Assembly: GCA_943370295.1 (NCBI GenBank)
Contig: CALRQL020000001.1
Span: forward strand, 434,001-498,000
Length of the DNA stretch: 64,000 nucleotides
Direction: 5' to 3'
DNA from: SB11 sp943370295
GTDB taxonomy: Bacteria > Bacteroidota > Bacteroidia > UBA8524
The notes below the pieces were generated by a model. That model saw only the letters and a list, made by a program, of their open reading frames with translations, had not been told where the DNA came from and did not search any database. Both the position numbers and the translations under genes were made by a program. Shown here in pieces: positions 63,909 through 64,000 of the stretch (position 1 is its first letter; every line of letters starts with the position of its first letter).

Positions 63909-63939
63909 TATGCCAAAAAACGGCATAGCCATTTTGGCA
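63909..63939 (-). promoter_or_regulatory. Overlapping inverted repeats upstream of lon
   Basis: TATGCC/GGCATA (63909-63914, 63922-63927) and TGCCAAAA/TTTTGGCA (63911-63918, 63932-63939) share the TGCC left arm, so two alternative hairpins or operator-like sites are possible. They lie ~70-100 bases before the lon ATG. No exact CIRCE or known heat-shock operator was recognised. Confidence 0.35.
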
Positions 63940-64000
63940 GCAAATTAACAGCAGTGTTAAAGATACTGCAATCTGTTGTTATTTTTAACTTAATACACCG

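Overview
This is a chromosomal segment of a Bacteroidota bacterium, low to moderate in GC. The evidence is a complete type IX secretion system (T9SS) core, many proteins ending in T9SS sorting domains, and promoters of the Bacteroidota form TTG-N19/20-TAnnTTTG. Start sites rarely show Shine-Dalgarno sequences. The genus cannot be told from the sequence alone. I see no phage, insertion sequence, CRISPR array or rRNA.

Region 1 (1-23363) is a run of six co-oriented genes separated by only 8 to 32 bases and closed by a strong terminator. Three are very large secreted multi-domain proteins with type A T9SS sorting domains; the first is cut by the window edge. Then come a PKD-repeat adhesin with a gliding-motility-associated (type B) C-terminal domain, a PorE-like OmpA lipoprotein and a PorP/SprF-like outer-membrane protein. 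The last two are the kind of partners expected for type B cargo.

Region 2 (23364-32600) opens with a repeat-rich intergenic stretch. Minus-strand genes follow: a T9SS-exported nuclease-like protein, a two-copy lamin-tail-like protein, an unknown helical protein, a YD-like repeat protein with a sorting domain, and a small membrane protein. Most end in clear hairpin terminators.

Region 3 (32698-40458) holds a DUF4173-like membrane protein, a response regulator and multi-PAS histidine kinase pair, hemW, a DUF4271 protein and hemD.

Region 4 (40519-48885) is the T9SS machinery: porP-like, gldK, gldL, gldM, gldN, then a terminator. A separate second gldN-like gene and second gldM-like gene follow, in reversed order and without K or L partners. 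This is the most unusual part of the window.

Region 5 (48908-56261) contains a DoxX-like protein divergent from an HxlR regulator, bifunctional formimidoyltransferase-cyclodeaminase, a DinB protein, a lipoprotein, a bestrophin, and a three-gene unit: a secreted protein with DUF2723-like motifs, an ECF sigma factor and a probable membrane anti-sigma factor.

Region 6 (56303-64000) contains another T9SS cargo, an interspersed inverted-repeat element, a stand-alone EF-Tu domain III homologue just downstream of tRNA-Leu(GAG), an FkbM methyltransferase, a WG-repeat protein and Lon protease. Overall the segment combines T9SS cargo, the T9SS core and envelope regulation with ordinary housekeeping genes.
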